A stretch of DNA of 64,000 nucleotides. Origin: Venturia oleaginea. Its lineage: Eukaryota > Ascomycota > Dothideomycetes > Venturiales > Venturiaceae. Below the pieces are notes generated by a model. It searched no databases and was not told the origin of the DNA. It saw only the letters and a program-made list of their open reading frames with translations. The number at the start of each line of letters is the position of its first letter. Positions within the stretch are counted from its first letter, which is position 1. Of this stretch, positions 1 through 10,436 are shown one piece after another. Made by a program: the position numbers and the translations under genes. Where the stretch lies: contig JABMLP010000021.1 in NCBI GenBank assembly GCA_013176395.1, forward strand, positions 496,001 through 560,000. Direction: 5' to 3'.

Positions 1-1611
1 GGCAAAGTTGAAGCCTACAAGATAGCCGGACAACTCATTGACAGCAGTGATATGAGCCTGATGACGAGTCCTCTTCCCAGAAATGATGTTTCTGATGTCA
101 GTTTCAGCACCAACTGCGGTGTATTCCTCAGAGAACTCTGCAGTATAGGAGGTTCTAGCAGTGGGAGCTGATGATAGTGCTGGGGAAGGAGGTTGTACTT
201 GACTGGGTTCAGCTTCATTTTCTCCGCTTTCCTTCTCATCATCGCCATCCTCATCAGATTCTCTGTCACCGGATTGTTCTTTGTTACTTTCAGTGTCATA
301 GGAGTCAGTGGTTGACTCTAAAGGTAGAGTGGCAGATGGAGTTGGTGATGGAGATGGAAGCTGAGATTGAGGTGCAGGAGCTTTTGGCGAAGATGATTGG
401 GCAGGAGAGGAGGGCTGAATTGGTTCAGTTACTGAAATTTCACCAAAGTTTGGTGGAGTGAACTGATAAGTGTCAAGTAGAGACTCTTCTATTCCATCGT
501 TGAGTGAGGGTAATGGCTGCTGGACTTCAATAGCTTCTTCAACCTCCATGATAATGCCCAAGTCTACTTCGGAAGGTTTGTAGAACTTGGTGGAGTCAAA
601 GGTAACATCTCGGCTTCTGACCACTCTCTTTTGAGAAGGAACCCAGATTCTGAAGATGTTTGATGAATCGTAGCCGACAAGGTAACCAATATGGGTGCGA
701 GGTTCCATTTTGTCGAGTTTAGCGAGGCGATACCGTAGAGGATAGGCTCTGCAGCCAAAGATTTCAAGATGTGCAAGATTTGGTTTACGGCCAGTGATGC
801 ATTCGTAGGGCGTTTTCCATCCAAGGCGCCGAGTTGGCCAAAGATTGAACAGATATGCTGCACATTTAACGGCATCGGACCAGAGATTGTGTGGGAGTTT
901 TGCGTGTATTATCATTGAACGAGCGATACGGCAGAGAAAATGTCCTGCTTTCTCAGCCCCTCCATTTTGGGCTTGAGTGTGTGCTGCAGAGGATTCTCTT
1001 TTGATGCCGTGTTGAGCAAGGAATGAATTGAGGCGTTGAGATCTGAAATCATCAGTTTGAAGGAATCGGATCTTGTAACCCATTGACTCAATGAGCATTA
1101 CAAACTCGATGATTGCGTCAACAGATTGGTGCTCTTCCCAGTGATTGGTGACTATATGGTAGCCAAACGTATCACATACCAGATGAGTTGAGTAGCGATT
1201 GTGGTCAATAGAGATTCCATGATGGACCATATCTACTGACACCCTCTCAAATGGGAGTCCAACAGCAACATCAGTATGCCCAAAACGTCTTGAGACCTTT
1301 CTTTGACCCTTGGCTAAGGAGCAGGACTCACATTTGGCATGATGTGGCTTGTGGTTGTTGGTTGTGATGTGTACACCTGTGGTATTTGCTTGTAGTTTTG
1401 TCAACGCCGCAGGAGAAACGTGACCAAGCATCTCATGCCATTCAAGAGCTGTTGCTTTCTTTGGCGGTCGAGATTGTGTTGTTTGTGAGGCTAGAGCTGC
1501 AGCAGCAACACCTTTGAAGCCAGTAGTGAGAGCAGTTGTCTCGAAATCGGCTGGAGTGTCATTGGGATAACATGTCGGTAACGCAGTATCAGGTGATGTG
1601 ATGGCGGATAG
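1..1611 (-). CDS. Copia pol, integrase region, open to window edge
   Basis: This is 537 codons without a stop, continuing in the same frame as the gag-protease part after one TGA. It shows the Copia integrase zinc site (WHEMLGHVS then CESCSLAK: H..H..C..C), followed by the D,D,E catalytic core: ERVSVDMVHH gives the first Asp, RFLQTDDF the second, and QNGGAEKAGH the Glu. A conserved post-core block (WKTPYE, IFGCRAY, RIWVPSQKRVV) follows, then a Ser/Pro/Glu-rich low-complexity linker, and the frame leaves the window in LSGYLVGFNFA. All integrase catalytic residues are present. Reverse transcriptase and RNase H must lie to the left of position 1. Confidence 0.9.
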
Positions 1612-3282
1612 TCAGCTTGAAGATTCCCTGGCGATGACCCACATTGGGCCTTCTCTCTGAAAGATAATGAGTGGTTTGTCGTTCTTGGTGATGCGATTGA
1701 GGCGAAGATTGACATCAAAACCTTTGTCAATCAAGATAGAGAGAGAGATAAGATTTGTGCTGAAGCCTGGAGCATAGATAACCCCAGATAGCACCAGGAA
1801 GCTGGGACCATTTGGCGTAGTAACCGGCAGTTTGACAGTGCCCTTAGATACAACGTGAGAAAGACCAGTGCCGGAGGTGATAGTCGATCCTATTGGCATG
1901 GTGGATTCGGTCGTGTAATACTGAAGGCTGTTGGTGACGTGATGAGAGGAAGCTGAATCAAGATACCAGATATTGGAATGGATGGTGATTTGAGACGAGA
2001 ATGCGGCGGCAATAGGGTTACCCAGGGCTTCTACCACTGAAGAGTAGTATGCATTGATATGAACTGGCTCAACATCAGCAACTTCTTCAGTGGGAGGGAT
2101 GTGGATAGACGTAGCGTTTGCCATGATATGCTCTGGTGCCGCAGTCGATGGTAATGAGGCATCGTTTTTGAGTCTCTTAACTGCTTTCTCATTCACTGTC
2201 TTGATGATGCCTACCAACTTCTTGTTCTTTTTGATGGCTCCATCAATCTTACTTTTCTTTGCCGGATTTTCAACCCAGTAGGGAGGGCGAATACATTCCA
2301 CAATGTGGTCACAGTCACTCCAAAAGTGGACTTCTCCGCAGAGACATTCCTTTGGTGTGCGAGGAACCCGTGGGCCGGTAGAAGAGGCTTTAGTGTCAGA
2401 AGGTTCATCTTGGAAGGTAGCAAATGAAGCTAGAGGTGAATTTTGACCATGTGTGCGATGCTCAACGACTCTGAGACGTCGTGTATTGCGGAATCGGGCG
2501 ACTACTTTGTCAATTGGAGGGAGGTCTAGGCCGTCGGAGAGGAGGTTGTTCATGAAGGCTTCTTGAAGGTCAGCCCAGTGGCTATCATACCGGCGAACTG
2601 CTGTGATGAAGTCAAAGATAGGCTGTTCATCTTCAACCTGACCAAGATTTAGTTTGACTGCTTGACCATGGGTGAACACCCATTTGTTAATCCAAGTATC
2701 GACGTCGCTGCCTTTGGGACCAATGGAGTTAAGGTACTGATATTCGCGGCGAACCTCAATTTTGAGGGCGCGATCAGTAGGGCAAACATGCTCCTTCAAA
2801 GATGCCATGATCTCCTGAACTGTGTTGCAATCAGTAAGATGTCCTGCGTATGCAGCGGAGACGTTGGCGTAGATTTTGTTTTTCAGCTCCTTCATTGCCT
2901 TAACTTTCAAGTCGTGCTCAACTTTTTCAATCCTGAAAACACCCAATTCGTACTCAAATTCCCACCGTTTTGCCGCGTTGTCAGGAATGCCAATTGTTGC
3001 TGGCGTAAGGCCAACGTCGACGGGTAGTGGGGCCCTTCGGAGGTACAACAGAGGTTGCTCTGTATAGGCTTGAGCAGGGGGAGGGTTCTGGGCTTGCTGA
3101 GATGGAGTAAGAGCAATAGGTTTGGGCTCAAAATCTGGATCAATGTATTCCCAAAGATTGTCGGTAATTGCTATTTGACGAATCCAATCGCGGAAGGCGT
3201 TCCACTTTGTAGGGTCCGAAAGGAAGATTTCAAGGGAGTCTCCTTTGAGCTTTGACGATGCTAATGCAGCTGACATCGTCAT
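1612..3282 (-). CDS. Copia gag and aspartic protease
   Basis: 556 codons from the ATG at 3282 (MTMSAALASSKL) to a TGA at 1612. An open frame extends further up to 3462, just after the primer site, but the Copia gag start normally resembles the chosen one. The N-terminal half is a UBN2-like Copia gag domain. A zinc-knuckle-like CLCG..H....C site lies near residue 300. The aspartic protease follows with WYLDSASSHHV, where Asp-Ser-Ala replaces the more usual Asp-Ser/Thr-Gly, and the block GPMWVIARE ends the reading frame. The TGA is in frame with the integrase downstream. It is either a mutation or a readthrough stop; I cannot tell which. Confidence 0.88.
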   Translation of the reverse strand: MTMSAALASSKLKGDSLEIFLSDPTKWNAFRDWIRQIAITDNLWEYIDPDFEPKPIALTPSQQAQNPPPAQAYTEQPLLYLRRAPLPVDVGLTPATIGIPDNAAKRWEFEYELGVFRIEKVEHDLKVKAMKELKNKIYANVSAAYAGHLTDCNTVQEIMASLKEHVCPTDRALKIEVRREYQYLNSIGPKGSDVDTWINKWVFTHGQAVKLNLGQVEDEQPIFDFITAVRRYDSHWADLQEAFMNNLLSDGLDLPPIDKVVARFRNTRRLRVVEHRTHGQNSPLASFATFQDEPSDTKASSTGPRVPRTPKECLCGEVHFWSDCDHIVECIRPPYWVENPAKKSKIDGAIKKNKKLVGIIKTVNEKAVKRLKNDASLPSTAAPEHIMANATSIHIPPTEEVADVEPVHINAYYSSVVEALGNPIAAAFSSQITIHSNIWYLDSASSHHVTNSLQYYTTESTMPIGSTITSGTGLSHVVSKGTVKLPVTTPNGPSFLVLSGVIYAPGFSTNLISLSILIDKGFDVNLRLNRITKNDKPLIIFQREGPMWVIARESSS

Positions 3283-3465
3283 GGTGGTGGGCGGGGATCT
3301 TTTCGTATATTCCGAGAGGATGTTGGATCGATGGCAGAATCGTTGTAAACACTGAAAGATGGGCTTAATGGGACTAGCGTGTATGGGGTTTGATAGAGGG
3401 GGCTGTATCAATACACGGCGGTGAAACCAGAAAGGGTAAGGTGTGTTTACGAGGGTAGGCAAGCC

Positions 3466-3476
3466 GGGCTCATAAC
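3466..3476 (-). promoter_or_regulatory. Primer binding site, initiator tRNA-Met half molecule
   Basis: Immediately inside the LTR the minus strand reads GTTATGAGCCC, complementary to the anticodon arm of initiator tRNA-Met (GGGCUCAUAAC). Copia elements of the Ty5/copia kind prime from a cleaved half tRNA at this place. Confidence 0.85.
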
Positions 3477-3684
3477 TCTTGAATGATACACAGTGAAAAG
3501 ATGAGGAGGATTAAGGATTGCATGAGGTTCATAATGAACCGGTGACCGAGCGATAGTTATACAGATGTGATTGCTTTGAAATCAAAAGACGGGTACATGA
3601 TTCCGACGGCTGTATGCCACCGATATCCACTTCGCGGCTAACTGAAATTGTGGTATCATCCAACAGCGGCTGTATCATCTAACA
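3477..3684 (-). repeat. Copia 5' LTR (208 bp)
   Basis: On the minus strand it begins TGTTAGATGATACAG and ends TATCATTCAAGA. By eye it is identical over its whole length to the solo LTRs at 4927-5134 and 21875-22082, whose flanking duplications fix these borders. Confidence 0.92.
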
Positions 3685-5863
3685 GCTGCTTTTGATGATT
3701 TTTTACCCTGGGTTGATCGTTCAGCGGCCGTGGCTCCTTTGCGTTGAGAGTCCTTTCGAATACGGCTATTCACATTATGCTTGCGCATACGAAGATGCTT
3801 CACACGTCCTGACTTACGATTTGGCTCACTAGGGAGAGTTTGACCATCTGGAATGAGATTCTTGATCAAAACTGGGCGTAGTGAGCCGCTGTAGGCTTTG
3901 CGGTATTGATTGCGCTCGTAAATAGTAGAATTGCCGTCAGTATACACAATTTTGAGGTCGTATTTGAGAGCTAGAATGGCCGCAAAAACGTGAGCACATG
4001 GTAGACGATGGTCCTGCCATTCTAGGCAATCGCAGACTCCTTTATCAAGGTCTACAACCCAGCCTGCAGCGCCGGGAGACTCATGAAGCCTCACAAGGAC
4101 TACCGTACGGCTAGAAGGGTAGCCAACCATTTTGCGACCAAGATTGAGGCGATCGTGTTGATGTTGAGTCGCAAATTTGGTGAACTCCTTGCCGTAGAAG
4201 ACCTCATTACCGTGATCAAATTGACTGCGCTTGAAGAAGAGCTGCATTTGCTTGGTCCAGATCGCCTCAAGCATATGGACTGGATTGAGATGTCTCTCTT
4301 CACGTAATATGCTGTTCATTGACTCTCCAATGTTGGAAGTAGTATGTCCATATCGAGGGTATTCCGTCAACGGCGCATATGCTTTACAGTAAGTCTTGCA
4401 ATCACCAATGCCGTCAATGTAGTCAATCGCAGCGGGCGAGATTACACGAATCTTTCCAATCAGTGCAGCGTGCTCACTCACAGTTTCGGCCTGCATCGCT
4501 TGCCGGAAGAGCGCTTCAATTAGTTTGCCGTAAGCGCTGGAAACATTCTCTGCGAGATGCTGTGTAAAGAAGTAGTGAAAGGTATAAGGTTCTGGGAAGT
4601 ACTTCTTGATTGCAGGATCCAAATCCTTGCCGCGATCGGTGATGATTGCGAAGCGCAGTGGTGAGTACGTCTCATCGCCTTCATTCTCATCTTCTTCATC
4701 AAGATATGGCTGGATAAGATTTAATTGAAGGAACTCTAAGAACCAATTCCACCATTCTTTTGATTCTGAAGGCACAATTGCCCAAGCAAGGATAAGCGTC
4801 TTCTCATTATGGTCAATGGTTGTAGCAAGAAGTAATATACCTCCGTATTTTGATGAGCAGTGTGCGCCATCCAAAACAAGAAATTTGCGATTTGCATGCC
4901 AGGTAATGATTGCAGCCGTTGGTAGCTGTTAGATGATACAGCCGCTGTTGGATGATACCACAATTTCAGTTAGCCGCGAAGTGGATATCGGTGGCATACA
5001 GCCGTCGGAATCATGTACCCGTCTTTTGATTTCAAAGCAATCACATCTGTATAACTATCGCTCGGTCACCGGTTCATTATGAACCTCATGCAATCCTTAA
5101 TCCTCCTCATCTTTTCACTGTGTATCATTCAAGAGTAGCACTGCGGCGGCGAGGAAGACATTATTCTCTGCTCTTTTGAATCTGTAGAAGGCTCCATTGT
5201 ATGTTCCGGCTTCTATAATTGTTTGGTAGATGTCGTTAGTGAAGCCGCTGCCTTCGAGTAGATTGCCGCGTTGTTGAAGATACGATAACATTGGTTTGAT
5301 CAACTGATATTGTATGTTTGAGTCTCCGTCAAGGTCTCGGTCAAGGTCTCGTAAAATAGCCGCCTTTGTGCGATGGGCTTGGCTGTACGAGAGAGTGATG
5401 CCAGCCTTCATACGAGCATTACTCTTTACGGCTTTTGGCTTAGTGGTTCTATCGTTGGTGATAAGGTCTCCATTCAAGCGCTTTTGGTATACAACACTAT
5501 GAGGACGTCGCCAACCATAATGAGTAGAGACTGGACAGGTATGAGGTATGAAAATGCGTAAAGTTGGTCGTGGGTCGTCGCCAATGAAGGCAATGCGCGC
5601 CTTTAAGGTATTAGCAAAGGGCTGAATTGAGAGACTGAATAATACCTTAAAACCACAAGTCTCAGCTATCTTTTGTCGACATTCTGCTGCCCAAAATTTG
5701 CCGTTTCCATTCAACACTTTGAAAGATTCGTGGGCTTCAATAATCGCATCTGTGACTGCATTTGCGCCGTCTTCCAGGGAGTCAAATTGCATACCAATGG
5801 TGAGGGATGGATAGGGAGGCCTATATTCAGGCCCAGGGCTTTCGAATGACGATGTGCGAGGCA
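3685..5863 (-). pseudogene. MULE (Mutator-like) transposase, interrupted by Copia LTRs
   Basis: The N-terminal half starts at 5863 (MPRTSSFESPGPEY) and runs to 5140. The gene is then broken by a solo LTR (4927-5134, duplication GTAGC) and resumes at 4921, running to 3690, where the Copia 5' LTR cuts its 3' end. Leaving out the LTR and one GTAGC copy restores a continuous frame. The resumed part shows the MULE catalytic core: first Asp in LVLDGAHC, second Asp in IITDRGKDLD, and Glu near MQAETVSEH. A SWIM zinc finger follows (CDCLEWQ...PCAH), then a basic tail. In the C-x2-H motif after the second Asp, Phe stands where the neighbouring copy has Cys (HYFFTQHL versus HYYCTQHL). Transposition function is therefore lost. 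Confidence 0.9.
4927..5134 (+). repeat. Solo Copia LTR inside MULE gene
   Basis: It begins TGTTAGATGATACAG and ends TATCATTCAAGA, flanked by GTAGC at 4922-4926 and 5135-5139. The perfect 5-bp duplication and the absence of internal Copia sequence indicate LTR-LTR recombination after insertion. It is identical by eye to the LTR at 3477-3684, in the opposite orientation. Confidence 0.95.
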
Positions 5864-6079
5864 TAATTGAGTGCGTAGTGTTGAGTTGTATTAAGTAAAA
5901 AATGTAGATATCAAAATGTGGTAAACAAAATTTAGAGTCACGTACGCGTGTTCGCGAAAGATGCACGAAATTGACCAATTAGAGCAATGTATGTATCAGC
6001 AATTTTTTTCTATGTATGTCCTAGCAATTGGATGTATGTGTTGGCTAGATTTTTTGATGTATGTGTTCATACGGCAATT
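5864..6079. other. Spacer between two head-to-head MULE genes
   Basis: This AT-rich stretch has repeated ATGTATGT words (about 5986-6070). It should hold the 5' leader and terminal inverted repeat of the left MULE (GAGTCACGTACGCGTG near 5934), and the junction where the right MULE lost its N-terminal coding part. I cannot place the terminal repeat borders. Confidence 0.35.
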
Positions 6080-7589
6080 AACCGGTTCTTTGAGCTTTTT
6101 CAGCCGCGCCTTTTTAAGCTATACACCACAATTGAGGCTCAAGAAGCTGAAGATGACATTCGCTTTGCTATTATCTCTGATAGAGGCAAAGGCCTTGACC
6201 CTGCGATCAACAAATTCTTCCCAGAACCGTATGCTTTTCACTATTATTGTACACAGCATCTTGCAGAGAACGTGTCAGGTAGTTTCGGTAAGCCTATTGA
6301 GGCTCTCTTTCGCCAGGCGATGCAGGCTTCTTCAGTCAGTGAACACGCTCAATTCATTGATCAGATTCATGCTCTCAACCCTGCGGCAGTTACCTACATC
6401 GACGGCATTGGCGATAAAGGTCGTTATTGTTCTGCCTATGCGCCTTTGGTTGAATCCTCGCTAGGGTCATACAACTTCCAATATTGGAGAGTCTATGAAC
6501 AGCCGATTTCGTGAAGAAAGAAAGCTCAACCCTCTACATATGCTTGAGGCTCTCTGGACCAAGTACATGTATACTTGTTATGAGCGCAAGTCGTTCAATA
6601 ACGGTAAGCAGGAGTTTTATGGGCAAAGATTCACAAAATTCGGCACTCAACATCAAACTGATAGGCTCAATATCGGCCGCCGGATGCTCTGTTACCCATC
6701 CAATGAGCGAGTGGCGATCGTAAGGCTTCATGGATCACCCGGCGCTGTAGGATGGGTTGTAGACGTCTATGACCAACACTGTTCATGCCTAGAGTGGCAA
6801 TATTTACGATCACCATGCGCTCACGCCTTTGCAGCGATGCTACACCATAAGTACGATATATCTCTCGTCTACAACAATGGCCTTTCGTCTATATATGAGC
6901 GCCAGGCTTGGCGAGATATATACGAAGCCTCTCTTCGCCCAGTTCTACTCAAAAATCTCATTCCTGATAAAAGAACATTGTCAAATGAGGCTAGTCGCAA
7001 GCCTGGACGGCCTCGTCACAACAGATATCGCAAGGATAACGTTAAAACTCGAATTCGAAGGGATGCCAAACGCCAGGGTTCTACTTCCGCCGATAGATCT
7101 ACTCGAACTCAAAAACCAACGTCCAAAACCACTGCAAAGCGCTGCCAGAGAGTAGACGTCACTGTTTTGATCTCGTCAGAGTCCTCATCATTGTCAGAGT
7201 CGGATGAAGTCGTATTTGAAGAGACTGACGAAGAGACTACGGCCACCAAGAATACTGATTTTAACGAAATTCTGGAAAAGCGGGCAGAAAGGGAGGCTGC
7301 GTACGAGGCTGATATTACGACGGTAACAGCTTTGAACCCCGCTTCAAATTTGCCCTCGAATACGGCTCCAAACTCTACTCAGGGCAATGAGCCGTCGTCA
7401 TATAACCAGCGTATGATAGATTCACGCCGTACAGCAAACAATGAAGTCCCTTCGCAAGCAACTTTACCACTTCAAAAGAGGGATCGTAGGGAGCCTACGA
7501 AGTGTATGTCATGCCAGCGTACTGGCCATACCACGGCCAAATGCCCACTTGAGCCGTGTGCAGCGTGTAATCGCTTGATTTGTGACTGA
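6080..7589 (+). pseudogene. Second MULE transposase, 5'-truncated and frameshifted
   Basis: Homology to the neighbouring MULE starts at NRFFELFQ (about 6080); the N-terminal domain and the first catalytic Asp are missing. It keeps the second Asp (IISDRGKGLD), the C-x2-H motif (HYYCTQHLAEN), MQASSVSEH, and a SWIM finger (CSCLEWQ...PCAH). Near 6455-6470 the frame shifts and a TAG replaces the Tyr codon of the expected PRYGHTTSN block; downstream the frame is intact from 6495 to 7589. The C-terminus has a basic region, an acidic Ser/Glu stretch (about 7170-7245) and a zinc knuckle CMSCQRTGHTTAKC followed by a second Cys pair. It is diverged from the left copy rather than a recent duplicate. Confidence 0.87.
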
Positions 7590-7726
7590 AAAACAAGGAG
7601 GGCGGTCTCAGGGTGTATAGGAGGCAGCCTTTGGGCCTGAATCGATGGGGGCAAGTCTCTTTTAAACTGTATATATTACTTGAATTTAAGGTCTTTGGCG
7701 TTTGAATCGCTCTAAATCGCTCAAAA

Positions 7727-8195
7727 ACACCATCCGCGGGTCCACCTTCAGATTGTCCAGCGCATGTGTTGTCTGTAATCATTGTAAGCGTTTGTTCACG
7801 TGCGAATAGACTCTTTGTCAAACTCACCGGCACGGTCGAACAAGAACATCTTGCCGTCGAAGGAGGCACCAGCTGCAATGGTCTGAGCAGCCTTGAGGAG
7901 GCTGGTGCCAGAAGCGGCTGACAAAACAGTCTGCAAGCCACCGTTGTAACGACCACCTGAGCCGCCCTCCTTGGTACCGGTAGGAGCGGCCGTGGGCGCA
8001 GGAGCGTTTGTAGCCGCAGCTGTAGCCGCGGCTGTACCAGCGGCCGTACCAGCGGCCGTTGGCGCAGCGCTTGCTGCAGTCTTCATGGTGGTCTTAACGG
8101 CCTTGGATCCCTTGCCACTAGACTTGGTGCATCTTGCCAGCATCGACACCGGCAGCGATTGTGTAAGCCACGAGGGCAAGCTTGGAGAACAACAT
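7727..8195 (-). pseudogene. Pectate lyase (PL3) 5' fragment
   Basis: From ATG 8195 the minus strand gives a secretion signal (MLFSKLALVAYTIAAGVDA). Around 8120-8140 the frame shifts and continues as CTKSSGKGSKAV, followed by an Ala/Pro/Thr-rich linker and the PL3-like region (YNGGLQTVLSAASG, GASFDGKMFLFDR). A 55-bp intron (7827-7773, GTGAGT..TTACAG) separates it from CAGQSEGG, the hallmark PL3 block with its Cys. Homology stops at ADGVF (about 7727), so the parallel-beta-helix core is absent. PL3 enzymes cleave pectate in plant cell walls by beta-elimination and are secreted. Truncation beside a MULE plus the frameshift make this a dead gene stub. Confidence 0.72.
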
Positions 8196-8789
8196 GTTGA
8201 TTGAGTAAGGTTTTTTGAGTAAAAGTTGCAAAAAATGAAGGTAATAATCGATCAACGATTAGAATTGTGAAGAAAGTGAAAGACGAGGAAGCTGGATTGA
8301 ACGATTGTGGGGTAATGAATGTAGAGAGGAAGGATCTGGCTCCTTATATATCTTGTTTGATTGTGTTTTGGTGTCCGGTTACAGATGGCAGAGTAAAGAC
8401 CTCAAGCCCTCTTCCACGCCTCGAAACCGCTGGACCGGCTGAAACTTCGGAGCTTCTTACTAAAAAGCCAAAGATCGAAGGAGAGACAGAAGAGGGGTGC
8501 CAAGGTACAAACAGTCTTGCTAATAACTCCTCGATGCCCCAACAGAAGACTGCAAGCTTCAACGACATGCGCACGTCTTTGCATCGACCACTACCTTTCA
8601 AGGCTCGAATTTCCCGACAGAGTCGAGAGTTACCAACGGAAAGAAGAGAGTCTAAAATCGCGACGCATCTTTATCATGTGGTAATGATGATGCTTTCGAT
8701 GTAAATAGGGATATCGGAGTGACAAGACGATGGTAGCCGAAGTGCATATGCAAAAGATTATCAGTTCGATATATTTTCGGTGGTCATGA
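8196..8789. other. Former promoter region of pectate lyase stub
   Basis: Apart from the TATA-like box I see no gene here. A 145-codon open frame at 8267-8704 on the plus strand has no recognisable domain and covers the promoter, so it is treated as chance. Confidence 0.4.
8344..8351 (-). promoter_or_regulatory. TATA-like box upstream of pectate lyase stub
   Basis: The minus strand reads ATATATAAGGA about 150 bp upstream of the ATG at 8195, a plausible spacing for a fungal TATA box plus leader. No mapping data support it. Confidence 0.35.
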
Positions 8790-8804
8790 TGGGAAATAGC
8801 AAAC

Positions 8805-10421
8805 TGATTGATTGATTGATTGATTGATTGATTTTATCCTACTCGGTTGCAGCCGCTTAATCACGCAGCTATGTCCGGTTAGGAGGACTTCATCAGACAG
8901 CCGACACGTGATAGATTATATAATCCACCGCGCCCCACTTCGCCCCGTTCACTGAAACAAGACCAGCTGTCCCCTCGGTCCTCCCTCTTTTCCCTTAACC
9001 AGTATCTCCAAATGCCCGCTGGCTCTTGTAGATACTGGTTACTCTGCTAGTATATCTGTGCTATGTAGACTCAAGAGGCAATGCCTCGTGTTTCGCTATC
9101 CTTCTACCTACAGTCTCCCTCTAGTGCTCAGCTTTGTCTATCTGTTTCGCCTTATCCCTCAAGGCCAACGGGTTCCCTAAGTATGTTTCTGCTTGTGAAA
9201 GTTGCCTTGCACCAGATTCCTATGCGGCGGTGTATTTGGTTGTGTGATGCTGGAGACAATAGTAACCATCGTAGTCGTGATTTCGCTGCTTGGGTGTGAT
9301 ACTCCGGGTATGCCCGTAGACGAGGCTGTCTGGTAGCTGCCGTATTGTATGACGCCGATCGTGCTATAGACCTGCCGTCTTATAGTCGGAGCCTACCTGC
9401 TGCTAGTCGCTCTCCCTGCTTGCTATATCGCGCTCCTACTCTTGCCAATGCCATAACTGGGACGCAACAGTCTGGGGAGAGGCTCAAGGCTACGTCTGCT
9501 GGCTTGTAGGGAGGGGATTTGCCGCCAATAAGCTCCTTCTATACGTCTTTACTGCTTACTGTGTTGCGCACCTACTCTTGCCAATGCCATAACTGGGACG
9601 CAACAGTTTGGGGAGAGGCTCAAGGCTCTGGACATCAGCTTGCAGCAGGACGGTTTGCGGAGACGATAGTAGATGAGGTTCTCTAGCAGCTGCCGTATCG
9701 TGTCGCACCGATTGTGTTGTAGACCTGTCGTCTTATAGTCGGAGCCTATCTGCTGCTAGTCGCTCTCCCTGCTTGCTATATCGCGCACCTACTCTTGCCA
9801 CTGCCATAACTGGGACGCAACAGTCTGGGGAGAGGCTCAAGGCTACGTCTGCTAGCTTACAGAGAGGGGATTTGCCGCCAATAGGCTCCTTCTATGCGTC
9901 CTTACTACTTACTGTGTCGCGCACCTACTCTTGCCAATGCCATAACTGGGAGGCAACAGTTTGGGGAGAGGCTCAAGGCTCTGGGCAACAGCTTGTAGCA
10001 GGACGGTTTGCCAAGACGTTGGGAGAGGTTGTCTAGTCGTTGCAGTGGTGTGTGGTGCCGATTGTTGCACACCGGGCGTCTGGTGTTTGAGTTGTGTTGA
10101 AGTTATTGCCGTTCTAGCGGTGACTCGTCGACTCGAAGCGTTGCAGTGTCATCTGGGGTGATGGACTAGCCGGAAGATAGTGACTAGATGGTTGCTGTTG
10201 TCTTTGGTGGACGCATCGTTCGTGTAGCTTGCTCATGTATTCGTCTGCTTGCTCTGCCGTGGCCGCGACGGCGACTCTAGAGGTATCTCATCGACGCTGA
10301 GGGACGCGCGATGGCCTCTAGAAGCCGGAGCGGCCACTGGCAGAGGTGTTTTGATGATCTTTAGATGATACTTCTGTAAATTCCAAAAATTGAGTTCTCG
10401 CTGTGTGCGCTGTTTTTTCTC
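8805..10421 (-). mobile_element. Nonautonomous LINE-like element, copy A
   Basis: This is 1617 bp flanked by a 15-bp direct duplication TGGGAAATAGCAAAC (8790-8804 and 10422-10436). Its left end is the 3' end: on the minus strand it finishes with tandem AATC units. About 330 bp next to the tail match the 3' end of the LINE at 37628, after which homology stops. The rest contains internal tandem repeats (period about 353 bp) and no reverse transcriptase. A nearly identical copy B with the same 5' end lies at 54230-55839. A defined 5' end, target duplications of 14-15 bp and a borrowed LINE 3' end indicate an element copied in trans by a LINE. Confidence 0.85.
9345..10040. repeat. Internal tandem repeats of copy A
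   Basis: The block containing TATAGTCGGAGCC recurs at 9381 and 9734 (period 353 bp). Within each unit a shorter motif around CTACTCTTGCCAATGCC and GGGGAGAGGCTCAAGG occurs twice. The same organisation is found in copy B. Confidence 0.75.
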
Positions 10422-10436
10422 TGGGAAATAGCAAAC

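Larger units (their letters stand above)
1..3684 (-). mobile_element. Copia (Ty1-type) LTR retrotransposon, left part outside window
   Basis: Read on the minus strand the order is: 208-bp 5' LTR (3684-3477), initiator-tRNA half-molecule primer site (3476-3466), leader, gag-protease (3282-1612), integrase and the start of the region before reverse transcriptase (1611-1). Integrase before reverse transcriptase is the Copia order. The 3' half and 3' LTR lie beyond position 1. The element sits in the 3' end of a MULE transposase gene; the five bases before the LTR (minus strand GCAGC) should be the target duplication, but the partner copy is outside. The long open frame and an LTR identical by eye to two others suggest recent insertion. 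Confidence 0.93.

Noticed and set aside
7971..8204. Ala/Val-rich open frame on the plus strand
   Set aside because: It is antisense to the Ala-rich linker and signal peptide of the pectate lyase stub; the composition is explained by that gene.
8267..8704. 145-codon plus-strand frame
   Set aside because: No domain, overlaps the pectate lyase promoter, and has no supporting intron or codon pattern.
9081..9299. Open frame repeated identically in copies A and B (54502-54720)
   Set aside because: Its repetition comes from the mobile element; no domain, and the matching part in the LINE at 37628 does not keep the frame.
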